IMG/VR virus record: IMGVR_UViG_3300006802_000032
Location: 1 to 39,231 of that record
DNA from: a virus
Direction: 5' to 3' (one strand)
Length of the DNA: 39,231 bases
Within the stretch, counting starts at the first letter, position 1, and the number at the start of each line of letters is the position of its first letter. This document shows positions 8,045-16,275 of this stretch, one piece after another. The notes beneath the pieces were generated by a model. That model did not search any database, was not told where the DNA came from, and saw only the letters and a list, made by a program, of their open reading frames with translations. The position numbers were made by a program, and so were the translations under genes.

Positions 8045-8924
8045 TCCGATCTTTGAGCAGGCGACACAACTAGATCAGGGCGAACTCGACTATCGCGACC
8101 AGATCAAAGGGACAGCCTTCAACGCCTACCAGGGGGGGCTTGGCGCTTTGCAGCAGACACAGGACCGCGTAAACCGTGTCGAAACTGATCCCTATGGCCT
8201 GACGCAAGCCGGCGCGGGTCGCCTGCACGGATTTGCGCAGCCAGCGAATCTCAACAGCGGCGCCGCGTTTGATCGCGCGTATCAGACAGCATCGGCCAAC
8301 ATCGAACCGCGCATGGAACGCGCCCGCGCGGCCATGGAAAACCGCCTTCGCAACCAGGGGCTCGATCCGACGTCGGAGGCTTATCGCTCGCAAATGAACG
8401 ACCTTGGCTTGCAGCAGAACGAGGCCCGTAACGATCTGACGACGCGGCTGCAAGGGCAAATGTTCGGACAGGACTTGGCGGGACGGCAGCAGGGTTACAG
8501 TGAAGCGGCCGGACTATTCGGCACGGGCCAGAACGCGGCGCAGCAGCTGTTTGGGCAGGACTTGTCTGGGTCAGGGTTCGGCCTGCAACGTGCTTCGCAG
8601 CTGGCCTCGCAGGGAAGATCTGGCATGGTTGATCCAATCTTGCAAACTGGCGCATCGCCTTATGCCAGCGTCAATGTTGGAAACGTCGATCTTACCAACC
8701 TTTATGGCCAGCAGTACCAGCAGCAGATGAATAACTATAACGCTGAAATGCAGCAGCGTAACGCCATGCTCGGCGGGCTAGGTGCTATCGGCGGCACGCT
8801 GCTAGGTCTGCCGATGGGTGGGGGCTTGTCGTTCGGTGGGTCGCTCGCCAACCGATTCATGGGCGGGCTTGGAAACGTCGGATTGCAAAACTGGAATAAC
8901 GGCACGACCGTTACAAGGAACTGA
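7863..8924 (+). CDS. Putative internal virion / DNA ejection protein 1
   Basis: A 353-residue protein rich in Q, G, N and A, starting MSSIFKSPKPPAP. The N-terminal 90 residues include NRINQTGPFGSISY and LDYRDQIKGTAFNAY, patterns typical of proteins placed before podophage ejection proteins. The middle (about 130-220) is helical with RMERARAAMENRLRNQGLDPTS, a motif of a structural helical repeat. The C-terminus is glycine-rich with a hydrophobic stretch (LGGLGAIGGTLLGLPMGGG) that could insert into a membrane. Such proteins leave the capsid with the DNA to form a channel across the cell envelope; this assignment is by position and composition. Confidence 0.65.
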   Translation: MSSIFKSPKPPAPMDVGKIAGEQRAQNTNSAYQQAAFNRINQTGPFGSISYRQSGTDAQGNPIFEQATQLDQGELDYRDQIKGTAFNAYQGGLGALQQTQDRVNRVETDPYGLTQAGAGRLHGFAQPANLNSGAAFDRAYQTASANIEPRMERARAAMENRLRNQGLDPTSEAYRSQMNDLGLQQNEARNDLTTRLQGQMFGQDLAGRQQGYSEAAGLFGTGQNAAQQLFGQDLSGSGFGLQRASQLASQGRSGMVDPILQTGASPYASVNVGNVDLTNLYGQQYQQQMNNYNAEMQQRNAMLGGLGAIGGTLLGLPMGGGLSFGGSLANRFMGGLGNVGLQNWNNGTTVTRN

Positions 8925-8926
8925 CT

Positions 8927-10243
8927 ATGGCCGGATACATCATGAGCCCCGACGACGTCGAGCAGTTTCGTCGGCAGGGCGCCCGCATGGGCCAGCTGGC
9001 AACCGATGCATCTCCTGTTGGGCATTGGACTCAAGCGCTGGCGCGTGTGCTGCAAGGCGGCGTCGGCTCGATGTATTCAAGCCAGGCATCTCAAGGCGAG
9101 CAGGCCGGACGTGAAAGCGCGCGGAACGCGCTAGCGGCGGCCATGGTCGGCAATGATCCGATGAAGGTGGCGGCATCTGGCGTCAACAATCCATGGATTG
9201 GGCAGCAGGGTATGCAGCTTGGCCAGATGATGCAGGCCAGACAGCAGGCGGGCGCGGCTGATGCGCACCGTAAGGCGCAGCTGCAATTGGCGCAGGCGCA
9301 GGAGGCCAGGGCGGCACGCATGGCTGATGCGCAGCTGTCTCAACTGAAAATGCAGACGCCTGAAGCCAGGGCTCAGATGGCGCAGCAGTACGGCATACAA
9401 CCGGGCACGTCAGAATATCGCCAGTTTGTGCTCATGGGCACGCTGCCGAACAATAACGACGTGCGCACGTCTCTGCAACCCGTCTACGGCACGGACAAGG
9501 ACGGCAACCCGGTGGTGATGCAGCCCCGGTCGGATGGCGCCATGGTGCAATCCAAGATGCCCGACGGCGTGACCATATCGCGCCAGCCGATCAAGGTGGA
9601 TGCCGGGACCGAGACTATCCTGCTTGATCCGATCACCAGGCAGCCAATCGCGCGGTTGCCAAAGAACGTGGCAGAGGCAGCATCGCTCAGGGAGCAGGGC
9701 GAGGCACAAGGCAAGGCGGCGGCAGATCTGCCTCGTGTCGTCGACAACGCATCGCGGACGCTGCAGACAATCGAGCAGATACGGAGCCATCCTGGCAAGC
9801 CGTATGCGCTTGGCGCTGCCGCCATCGTGCCTGGCATTCCAGGCACGCAGCAGCGCGGGTTTATCAACCTAGTTGAGCAGGCCAAAGGGCAGACGTTCCT
9901 TGAGGCGTTCAACAGCTTGCGCGGCGGCGGCGCCATTACAGAGGCGGAAGGTGCGAAGGCCACTCAAGCGTTGGCTCGTCTCGACCGTGCGCAGAGCCCG
10001 CAGGACTTTGAGCAAGCGCTTGCGGATTTGGAAGGGGTTGTTCGGGCGGGGTTGACGCGGGCACAGGGCAGTGCCAATCGCGGCCCGCAACTGCAACAGC
10101 CCGGCGCCGCGCCCAATGCTGCGGCTCGCCAGCCGGTGGCGCCCGGTTCCTACGTGTTTGATCCGGCGTCGGGGCAGCTCGTGCCACAGGGCCAATCTGA
10201 TCGAACTCGAGCTCGCACCACGATTGAAGGCATCGGCCGATGA
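8927..10243 (+). CDS. Putative internal virion / DNA ejection protein 2
   Basis: A 438-residue protein. The start GTG-free context CTGACTATGGCC follows the previous stop by two bases. Residues about 85-150 form a long alanine/glutamine-rich helix (QARQQAGAADAHRKAQLQLA). Near 295-365 lies a conserved-looking helical domain (FINLVEQAKGQTFLEAFNSL, GGGAITEAEGAKATQALARL) that I recognise from ejection proteins of many proteobacterial podophages. The C-terminus is basic (TRARTTIEGIGR). The last four bases overlap the next start (ATGA), implying coupled synthesis with protein 3. Confidence 0.7.
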   Translation: MAGYIMSPDDVEQFRRQGARMGQLATDASPVGHWTQALARVLQGGVGSMYSSQASQGEQAGRESARNALAAAMVGNDPMKVAASGVNNPWIGQQGMQLGQMMQARQQAGAADAHRKAQLQLAQAQEARAARMADAQLSQLKMQTPEARAQMAQQYGIQPGTSEYRQFVLMGTLPNNNDVRTSLQPVYGTDKDGNPVVMQPRSDGAMVQSKMPDGVTISRQPIKVDAGTETILLDPITRQPIARLPKNVAEAASLREQGEAQGKAAADLPRVVDNASRTLQTIEQIRSHPGKPYALGAAAIVPGIPGTQQRGFINLVEQAKGQTFLEAFNSLRGGGAITEAEGAKATQALARLDRAQSPQDFEQALADLEGVVRAGLTRAQGSANRGPQLQQPGAAPNAAARQPVAPGSYVFDPASGQLVPQGQSDRTRARTTIEGIGR

Positions 10244-12222
10244 CGATCACCGTCAAGTCGGGGCAGCTGTCTGTCGACTTTCCGGACGGCACCGACGACG
10301 AAACCATACGCCGCGTGATGCTTCGCGCCACTGGCGGGGACGGATCGGAGGCGCGTGCACAGCCGAAGGCGCCACCCGTGAGCACGCTGGAGGCCGCAGG
10401 GCGCGGCGCGATCCAGGGCGCCACATTTGGCTTTGGCGATGAAATCTATGCAGGTGCCGTCGGTGCTTACGATGCGCTCAAGGGCGGCTCGTTTTCCGAC
10501 ACCTACAACCGAGAGCTTGGCGATGTTCGGGCCGCCAACGAGCGTGCGCGGCAAAGCAATCCGATACCGTTCATCGGTGGTGAGCTTGTCGGCGGCATGG
10601 CGCTGCCGTTGGGAGCGCTCGGAACAGCAGCGCGCGGCGCCACACTGGCGCAACGGTCAATGCAATCGGCCAAGACCGGCGCGGCGCTGGGTGGAGTGTA
10701 TGGGTTCGGAACGGCGCAGGGCGGTGAAGGCTCTATCATCGATCAGGCGGGCAATCGCGCTATAGCTGCAATCCCTGGAGTAGTAGGCGGTGCTGCTGTC
10801 GGCGCTGTAGCACCTGCTGCCGTAGACCTGGCCAGCGCCGCGCTGAAACCCGTTTCAAACGCCGTGCGCGCGTTCGCCAATCCGTCGTCCGTAGCAGAGT
10901 CGAAAGTGATCGAAGCCCTAGCCAGAGACGCGCCAGAATTGGCGCCATCGCGCGCCGTAGAAATGGCCCAGGACCGTCTTGCCAGAGCGCGACAAACCAA
11001 GCCCGATGCGATGCTGGCAGACGTGGGTGGGCAGAATACACGTGATCTACTCCGTGCCGCTTCCAACATGCCCAGCCGTAGCGGGCAACGCCTGCAGGCG
11101 TCACTTGATCGCCGTCAGGCGTGGCAGTGGTCCCGCATTGAGAACGATGTAGCAGATACACTAGCGGACGGCAACGCTTTTACCGGCGCGATGGAGGAAA
11201 TCACCAAGCGCGTGAGCGAGGTCGGCAAGACCGAATTTGAACGTGCGTTCTCGCGGCCCTGGAATGTCACGGCCAACGATCCGCTGGCGCGGTTTCTGTC
11301 GGAACGGCCGTTCATGCGGCGGTTGGTGGAAAAGACGGCAGAGAACTACGAAGGCATGACCGGGCAGAACCTCATGGAGATGAGGCCGTGGGAGATCATG
11401 CACCGCGTCAAAATGCAGATCGACAGCGAGATCGGCGGCCTCAAGCGCGGGAACCTCGACAGCAAGGCAAACTGGGACTTGCGCGGCCTGGTGCAGCTAA
11501 AAAAGGAGTTTGTCGATCTGATCGGCCAGCGTAACGGAAGCTACCGATCAGCGCTCTACAAGTACGGTGACGAAGCGGGGTTACGCACGGCATTGGAACG
11601 CGGTGCCGAAGAGTTCAATACGGCATCTCGCCTTGACCTGCGAGCCGCGCTGCAAGGCATGACCGAGCCCGAGCGGCGCATGTATCGCATGGGCGCTGCG
11701 CGGTCGCTGTTCGACCAGATTGAAAAAGGCAACGTGATGCGGGACCGCACGGATTCGCTGTTTTCCTCGGCAGAAATACAGATGAAGCTCGCCGTTCTTT
11801 ATCCTGATCAAGCGGCCCGACGCGATTTGCAAAAAAGGCTGATCTTGGAGGCGCGGATGGCCGATACGCGCAAGGCAGTCCAGGGTAATTCGACGACGGC
11901 ACGACAGCTGGCGCAGGGGCAAGAAGCGGGCCAGCCTTTGCAAGGCGTCGTGGCCGTGGCCAACGCAACGTCTGGCAAGCTAACTCCGGCTTTGCAGTGG
12001 CTCAGCCGGCAGACGCAAGCGTTCTCGGGCCTAACGCCGCAGGTTGCCGACAAGATCATTGAACGTCTGATGGCTCAAACGCCGCAGCATATGCAAATGC
12101 GTTTGATGGCTGAGATCGGCCGCGCCGCAAAGGAACCGGCGCGGCGTGACGCTCTCGTGCGGCGCATCGTTCAAGGCGCGGCCCCGCTCATGGGCAACGC
12201 TACGCCAGCGCAATCGTTCTAG
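10240..12222 (+). CDS. Putative internal virion / DNA ejection protein 3 (large)
   Basis: A 660-residue protein, the largest of the ejection set. It opens with a small domain (MTITVKSGQLSVDFPDGTDD at 1-20), followed at about 48-200 by a glycine- and alanine-rich amphipathic and hydrophobic region (RGAIQGATFGFGDEIYAG, GGELVGGMALPLGALG, GVVGGAAVGAVAPAAV) with transmembrane character. The rest is mostly helical, with repeated charged helices to residue 600. This layout fits proteins that are stored inside the head and form the trans-envelope conduit. No lytic transglycosylase motif was seen. The stop overlaps the end of a convergent minus-strand gene by four bases. Confidence 0.72.
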   Translation: MTITVKSGQLSVDFPDGTDDETIRRVMLRATGGDGSEARAQPKAPPVSTLEAAGRGAIQGATFGFGDEIYAGAVGAYDALKGGSFSDTYNRELGDVRAANERARQSNPIPFIGGELVGGMALPLGALGTAARGATLAQRSMQSAKTGAALGGVYGFGTAQGGEGSIIDQAGNRAIAAIPGVVGGAAVGAVAPAAVDLASAALKPVSNAVRAFANPSSVAESKVIEALARDAPELAPSRAVEMAQDRLARARQTKPDAMLADVGGQNTRDLLRAASNMPSRSGQRLQASLDRRQAWQWSRIENDVADTLADGNAFTGAMEEITKRVSEVGKTEFERAFSRPWNVTANDPLARFLSERPFMRRLVEKTAENYEGMTGQNLMEMRPWEIMHRVKMQIDSEIGGLKRGNLDSKANWDLRGLVQLKKEFVDLIGQRNGSYRSALYKYGDEAGLRTALERGAEEFNTASRLDLRAALQGMTEPERRMYRMGAARSLFDQIEKGNVMRDRTDSLFSSAEIQMKLAVLYPDQAARRDLQKRLILEARMADTRKAVQGNSTTARQLAQGQEAGQPLQGVVAVANATSGKLTPALQWLSRQTQAFSGLTPQVADKIIERLMAQTPQHMQMRLMAEIGRAAKEPARRDALVRRIVQGAAPLMGNATPAQSF

Positions 12223-12392
12223 CGGCAGACCATCACAAACTGACAATTCTGCCCGAACTGGTTGCACTGACACGGGCCGACCCTGCACCCTATCGGCGGG
12301 ATCGGCGGTATCCCACACATCATGTTGACCTTGGTAACTGGCAGCTGCGCCGACGATCCGGACAGCGCCAGGATTAGTGCAAGCGTTTTCAT
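12219..12392 (-). CDS. Small secreted cysteine-rich peptide on the minus strand
   Basis: A 57-residue ORF on the opposite strand to all flanking late genes. It starts MKTLALILALSGSSAQ, a compact signal peptide: one lysine, a hydrophobic run and a SSA-Q cleavage site. The mature part is about 42 residues with six cysteines, including a GCRVGPCQCNQFGQNC segment and a final VMVCR. Similar short peptides with a PPIPPIGC-type lead and CQC...QNC...C order occur in rhizobial phages, to my recollection, but no function is known to me. Its start is 15 bases from the divergent fibre start at 12408, and its stop overlaps the ejection-gene stop. Coding fills an otherwise empty 185-base gap almost exactly. 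Confidence 0.7.
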   Translation of the reverse strand: MKTLALILALSGSSAQLPVTKVNMMCGIPPIPPIGCRVGPCQCNQFGQNCQFVMVCR

Positions 12393-12407
12393 CTCGGACC
12401 CCCGCTC

Positions 12408-13487
12408 ATGCCTCGCAATGGCTCTGGTACCTACGCGGTACCGACGTCGTTCACGTCTGGATCGACTATATCGTCGTCGAGCGTCAACGCCAACTTTACC
12501 GACGTCGGATCGGAGTTATCCAATAGTCTGCCGCGCGATGGCCAAGCGGCGATGACGGGACAGTTCAAGGCGGCGTCCGGCACGGCTGCGGCGCCTGGAC
12601 TGACGTTTGGGTCGGACACGGACACTGGCTTTTATCGCAAGAGTGCCGACACCATCGGCGTAGCTGTCGGCGGGGCCGAAGTCGGCGAGTTCTCGTCTAA
12701 AGGCACGTCGTTCATTCCTGCCGGTATGATCGCGCCATACATCGCCACGACGGCGCCGTCGGGATGGGTGCGGGCTAACGGCCGCACAATCGGTAACGCG
12801 GCTTCCAGCGCCACCGAACGCGCCAACGCCGACACGCAGACGCTTTATGAGCTGCTATGGAACAGTTACAGCGATTCGGTTTGCGCGGTGTCGTCTGGCC
12901 GGGGATCGACGGCGGCGCTGGACTATGCGGCGAACAAGACTATTACCCTGCCGGACCTTCGCGGTCGGTCTTGGTTCGGCCTCGACGACATGGGCAATAC
13001 GCCGGCCGCTCGTATCGGCACGGTTTTAACAACACCGACGACTAACGGCACAAGCGGGGGCACCGAGACTGTCACGCTGTCATCCTCTGAGATGCCGGCG
13101 CACACTCATGATCTGTCAAGTCACACACACAGCGTCAGCGGCACGACGGGCACGCAAAGTGCCGACCATACGCACGGCGCCGGAACGCTGGCCGCTGATA
13201 GTTCTGGGGCTCACACGCATACTGAAAGCGCCCCGTCTGGCAGTGTTGCCGCAGGAACGGGCGGCAATTCGGCTGTTGCCGGAGGGACAACTACAAACAC
13301 AGGATCTAACGGTGCTCACGTTCACACGATCAGCGGATCGACCGGCACGACCAGCGCCAATCACGATCACACGTTTAGCGCCACGTCCGGAACGCCGTCT
13401 AACAATACGTCGGGTTCTACTGGCTCGACGAGCGCACACTCAAACATGCCGCCCGCGTTTCTGGGCACATTCATCATCAAACTTTGA
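12408..13487 (+). CDS. Tail fibre / collar-domain protein with histidine-rich C-terminus
   Basis: A 359-residue fibre-type protein. The N-terminus (MPRNGSGTYAVPTSF) followed by NANFTDVGSELSNSL looks like a particle-anchoring module shared with the next gene. A phage tail collar domain spans about 103-215 (IPAGMIAPYIATTAPSGW, ANGRTIG, LPDLRGRSWFGLDDMG). From about 230 to 330 there are repeated HxH or HTH motifs (PAHTHD, SSHTHS, ADHTHG, GAHTHT, GAHVHT, NHDHTF), as in fibre needles that coordinate iron or other metals along a trimer axis. The C-terminus NMPPAFLGTFIIKL closes the collar-type fold. Role: host recognition. There is no good ribosome site directly upstream. Confidence 0.85.
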   Translation: MPRNGSGTYAVPTSFTSGSTISSSSVNANFTDVGSELSNSLPRDGQAAMTGQFKAASGTAAAPGLTFGSDTDTGFYRKSADTIGVAVGGAEVGEFSSKGTSFIPAGMIAPYIATTAPSGWVRANGRTIGNAASSATERANADTQTLYELLWNSYSDSVCAVSSGRGSTAALDYAANKTITLPDLRGRSWFGLDDMGNTPAARIGTVLTTPTTNGTSGGTETVTLSSSEMPAHTHDLSSHTHSVSGTTGTQSADHTHGAGTLAADSSGAHTHTESAPSGSVAAGTGGNSAVAGGTTTNTGSNGAHVHTISGSTGTTSANHDHTFSATSGTPSNNTSGSTGSTSAHSNMPPAFLGTFIIKL

Positions 13488-13496
13488 GGCGCCACC

Positions 13497-14324
13497 ATGC
13501 CGCGAAGCTCTGGAACGTACACGACACCATCATCAAGCGTAGCGCCTGCCGTTGAGGGCACAGTCATTGACGAAACTGACTTCAACGCTTTGGTTGACGA
13601 TATAGAGACAGCGATCAACGAGAGCACATACACGTCGGGTCTTGGATCGAGTGACAATCGTATTGTTCGAACGGACGGGACAGATACGAGAAAGCTGCAG
13701 GGTTCCTCCGCGACGATGGACGATGACGGGTCTATATTTCTCCCGGATGCGGGGTATGTGATCAAAGGGCATTCTGCAGCCCTTGCGCATGTCTTGACGA
13801 TTGCAGCCGGCATACAAACTCACGGCACAGACGGAAAGGCCGGCAGCAGCGCGTGGCGATGGTCAAATGATGCCACGGGGCCGGCGCAGCAATTCATCAA
13901 ATCGCGGGGAGCTGCCGTCGCAACGAACACCATTGTTCAAAACAATGATATTTTAGGCCAGATCAGTGTTCGGGGCGCGGACGGAACTGGATATATTCAA
14001 GCCGCCACGATCACGTTTAGGTGCGACGGAACGCCTGGCACCAACGACATGCCAGGAAACATTATATTTGCAACAACGCCAGATGGTGCAACTGCATCAA
14101 CTGAGCGATCGCGCATTACAAACGCGGGATATCACGGCTTTGCCACGAACGCGCCTGCGCACATTGTTGATGTGAATGACGATTCCATTCGAATCCGAAC
14201 GTCGCAGACACCGGCATCGGCAAGCGCAACAGGGTCGCAAGGCGAGATTGCATGGGACAGCGATTACATATACGTGTGCACGGCAACAAACACATGGAAG
14301 CGCGCGGCGCTATCAACGTGGTGA
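13497..14324 (+). CDS. Second tail fibre protein
   Basis: A 275-residue protein whose first residues (MPRSSGTYTTP), followed by IDETDFNALVDDIETAIN, parallel the anchor of the preceding fibre, suggesting both attach to the same tail site. The body is beta-rich with fibre-like repeats (GYVIKGHSAALAHVLTIA, FRCDGTPGTNDMPGNIIFAT). The C-terminus has a common fibre ending (GEIAWDSDYIYVCTATNTWK). No lyase or chaperone peptidase motif was seen. It probably forms a side fibre or an appendage for host binding. Coding starts nine bases after the first fibre. Confidence 0.78.
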   Translation: MPRSSGTYTTPSSSVAPAVEGTVIDETDFNALVDDIETAINESTYTSGLGSSDNRIVRTDGTDTRKLQGSSATMDDDGSIFLPDAGYVIKGHSAALAHVLTIAAGIQTHGTDGKAGSSAWRWSNDATGPAQQFIKSRGAAVATNTIVQNNDILGQISVRGADGTGYIQAATITFRCDGTPGTNDMPGNIIFATTPDGATASTERSRITNAGYHGFATNAPAHIVDVNDDSIRIRTSQTPASASATGSQGEIAWDSDYIYVCTATNTWKRAALSTW

Positions 14325-14328
14325 AACC

Positions 14329-14859
14329 ATGATGAAAATTGATAATGGGGCTCCGGCTCACAATCCGCTGTTGCAAGTGGTGACGCGATCATGGCGGACG
14401 GAAACGGTACAGACCGACGACGGCCCACGCGATGCTGAAATCGCAGATTATACGTGCGCCGATAAGCCGCTTGATGAAATCAAGCGCGCGCTAAAAGATA
14501 AGCTGGATGCCGATGCGGAGCGCGTGCGCCTCACATACATCACGCCGGGTGCTGGCATGGCGTTGACGTATCAGGAGAAGTTTGCGCAGGCAACTGCCGT
14601 CAACCGCATGACGCAAGACGCGGCAAATGCGATGAGCGCGACAGAGCGGGCGGCAACATTTCCGCTTTTGGATGCGTCCGTCGGTCTCGAGGCGCCGACA
14701 TTGTGGGACGTATCGCAGCTAGTGCTAGCCCGGTTCGCAGCATTCGCGCAAGTTGCCCGTGTCATTGAACAACGCCGCATTGCTGGCAAGCAGGCGGTCG
14801 CATCTGCATCGAATAGCGCGGCTGCTGTGGCGGCTTACGAGGCAGTAACGTGGAATTAG
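14329..14859 (+). CDS. Putative fibre-associated or assembly protein
   Basis: A 176-residue protein downstream of the fibres. Start 14329 is chosen because it lies five bases after the fibre stop; in-frame upstream codons lie inside the fibre gene. The N-terminal part (about 1-50) is beta-like, and the middle contains LDEIKRALKDKLDADAERVRLTYITPGAG, similar to C-terminal helical segments of phage fibre-assembly or DUF4376-type proteins. It ends in an alanine-rich helix. A helper for fibre folding or attachment is plausible from position only. Confidence 0.6.
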   Translation: MMKIDNGAPAHNPLLQVVTRSWRTETVQTDDGPRDAEIADYTCADKPLDEIKRALKDKLDADAERVRLTYITPGAGMALTYQEKFAQATAVNRMTQDAANAMSATERAATFPLLDASVGLEAPTLWDVSQLVLARFAAFAQVARVIEQRRIAGKQAVASASNSAAAVAAYEAVTWN

Positions 14860-15158
14860 ATGGCAGGTTTTTGGATTGGCGGTCGCAGGTCGCCGAACGC
14901 CATGAAATTATCCGAGAACATCACACCCGCGAAGTCAAGGACGTTCCGCCAGAAATCATTGCTCGGCTTGAAGCATTGGAACAATTCGCGGCAACGGCTG
15001 CCGATACGATCAACCGGCTTAATGCTGATATTTTGGCATGCCGAGAGGAAATGGCGGCCGTAACGGTACGGCTTAACGCTCTCATCTCCGATCCGAAATC
15101 GCATGGGTTGAGCCCGATGGCTCATTATCATGATGTTGCGGGAAGGCATGTTGCATGA
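14850..15158 (+). CDS. Small coiled-coil protein before the endolysin
   Basis: A 102-residue protein starting with GTG at 14850, which overlaps the previous stop. An ATG ten bases later belongs to a different frame. Residues about 30-80 form a coiled coil (IARLEALEQFAATAADTINRL then LACREEMAAVTVRLNAL). The C-terminus has several histidines (MAHYHDVAGRHVA). The family is not recognised. The stop overlaps the endolysin ATG by four bases, so it belongs to the lysis transcript, perhaps as a minor structural or lysis-timing protein. Confidence 0.5.
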   Translation: MELDGRFLDWRSQVAERHEIIREHHTREVKDVPPEIIARLEALEQFAATAADTINRLNADILACREEMAAVTVRLNALISDPKSHGLSPMAHYHDVAGRHVA

Positions 15159-15877
15159 CGCTATCGGCGCGATCTCAAAAGGCTCTCCAAGGCATCCATC
15201 CCGATCTCGTCAAGGTCGTCGTTCGCGCGCACGCTTTGTGCGAGGCGGACGGGAGGGACTTCATCGTCACGGATGGCCTGCGTTCCACCGCGAAACAACG
15301 GGAGCTGGTGCGGGCGGGCAAAAGCAAGACCATGCGTTCTCGGCATCTGACGGGGCATGCGGTGGATTTGTGCGCGTCTCATGGCCCCAAGGATGTATCA
15401 TGGGATGAAGACGATTTGAGGGCGATTGCCGCGAAGATGAAGCAGGCAGCGACCGAGCTTGGTGTTCTCATCGAGTGGGGTGGCGACTGGAAGTCGTTCG
15501 TCGACATGCCGCATTATCAACTGCCCTGGAAACAGTATCCGGCTGGCGCCACCGTTGCCCCCGCGACGGCAGCAGCGCCAGAGCCAGAGCCGGTTGCTCC
15601 TTCGCCGGCTCTGGCTCCCGCTGGTCCGCTCAAAACATCGGGCACGATTTGGGGCTCAATCGGGGCGGCCTTCGCTGGCATCGGCATGTATTTCGAGCAG
15701 GCGTTCTCGACGCTCGTGCAAGCCGGCGCGGCATTGACCGAGCTTGGCCCGGCCCAAGGGCTGCTGGCCAGCGTCGGCGCCAACATGAAGGCGGTCAGCA
15801 TGGGGCTGCTGGTAATGTGCGTTGGCGTCGTGATTTCACGCCGGGTGAAAGCCAGGCAGGAGGGCAAGGCGGGATGA
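15155..15877 (+). CDS. Endolysin: M15-family peptidase with C-terminal membrane segment
   Basis: A 240-residue lysis enzyme. The N-terminal 125 residues hold the peptidase M15 (VanY/D-Ala-D-Ala carboxypeptidase or L-Ala-D-Glu endopeptidase) motifs. SRHLTGHAVD gives the zinc ligands H64 and D71, and DMPHYQLP gives H120 with D117 as a likely catalytic acid. An alanine/proline-rich linker (about 128-160) joins a C-terminal part with hydrophobic helices (SIGAAFAGIGMYF and MGLLVMCVGVVISRR), so the enzyme may be membrane-tethered. It cuts peptide cross-links in the cell wall at the end of infection. Its start overlaps the previous stop. Confidence 0.87.
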   Translation: MTLSARSQKALQGIHPDLVKVVVRAHALCEADGRDFIVTDGLRSTAKQRELVRAGKSKTMRSRHLTGHAVDLCASHGPKDVSWDEDDLRAIAAKMKQAATELGVLIEWGGDWKSFVDMPHYQLPWKQYPAGATVAPATAAAPEPEPVAPSPALAPAGPLKTSGTIWGSIGAAFAGIGMYFEQAFSTLVQAGAALTELGPAQGLLASVGANMKAVSMGLLVMCVGVVISRRVKARQEGKAG

Positions 15878-16011
15878 TCAGGAATGAAGAGGCCCCCGCC
15901 TTTCGGCTAGGGGCCCCGATGAAACAGGCGAGTCACATCCCTTTCGCTGATCAGCACTCGATGGGCTTCGACGCACGCAAGATAACACAGCGCGCGGAGT
16001 TCTCAAGATGA
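15874..16011 (+). CDS. Small ORF coupled to the endolysin
   Basis: A 45-residue reading frame that starts at an ATG overlapping the endolysin stop (ATGA) and ends in a TGA that overlaps the following ATG. Both joints are typical of coupled phage genes. The peptide (MIRNEEAPAFRLGAPMKQ...) has no signal or membrane segment. A GC-rich hairpin lies inside its first third, which argues that translation could instead be incidental. The function is unknown. Confidence 0.4.
   Translation: MIRNEEAPAFRLGAPMKQASHIPFADQHSMGFDARKITQRAEFSR
15891..15915 (+). terminator. GC-rich hairpin downstream of the endolysin
   Basis: The outer 6-bp stem GGCCCC/GGGGCC encloses an inner GCC/GGC pair around TTTC. It falls 14 bases after the endolysin stop but has no T tract, so it may attenuate rather than end transcription. 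Confidence 0.45.
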
Positions 16012-16250
16012 TCGGCGCCGTTCTCACAGACATTATCGCCCGGTTCGGCGTTCGCATTGCGATTGGGCTCGGGCTCGTCGTCGGTTGGTTTGCGTGGGAC
16101 AATTCACGGATCAACAAGGGCCGGATGCAGGAACGCGCGGCCGTCGAAGAGCGGAGCAAGACCAATGCGCGCAAGGCCAATAGCGCTCGCAGTGACGCTG
16201 ACAGGCTGCCTTCTGGCCGGGTGTTCGACAAGCGCTGTCGTGATTGCTAG
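16008..16250 (+). CDS. Inner-membrane spanin candidate (Rz-like)
   Basis: An 80-residue protein with one N-terminal transmembrane helix (about residues 13-29, RFGVRIAIGLGLVVGWF), followed by a charged helical periplasmic stalk (INKGRMQERAAVEERSKTNARKA) and the end VFDKRCRDC. This N-in layout with a helical periplasmic domain is that of inner spanins, which join an outer-membrane lipoprotein to fuse the membranes at lysis. A lipoprotein frame is embedded out of register in its 3' half, as in the classic Rz/Rz1 arrangement. The start overlaps the previous stop. The 3' end abuts the minus-strand HNH gene. Confidence 0.65.
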   Translation: MIGAVLTDIIARFGVRIAIGLGLVVGWFAWDNSRINKGRMQERAAVEERSKTNARKANSARSDADRLPSGRVFDKRCRDC

Positions 16251-16275
16251 TCAGATGCAAAGTCGCCAAAGGTAG
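16165..16275 (+). CDS. Embedded lipoprotein frame (possible truncated o-spanin)
   Basis: A 36-residue frame in a different register inside the inner-spanin gene. It begins MRARPIALAV and carries a lipoprotein signal ending LLAGC (cysteine 20), with a second possible lipobox LTGC just before. Only 16 residues follow the lipid cysteine, too few to reach across the periplasm. The frame runs directly into the 3' end of the HNH gene at 16247, so it may be an outer spanin cut short by that insertion. Chance coding over the spanin is the alternative. Confidence 0.4.
   Translation: MRARPIALAVTLTGCLLAGCSTSAVVIASQMQSRQR

Noticed and set aside
12408-13487. Possible diversity-generating retroelement target in the fibre
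   Set aside because: No reverse transcriptase gene and no template/variable repeat pair was seen anywhere in the window.
15475-16011. Long + frame overlapping the endolysin in another register
   Set aside because: Most of it lies out of frame inside the M15 endolysin. Only its last 45 codons, with an ATGA joint, are kept as a possible small gene.
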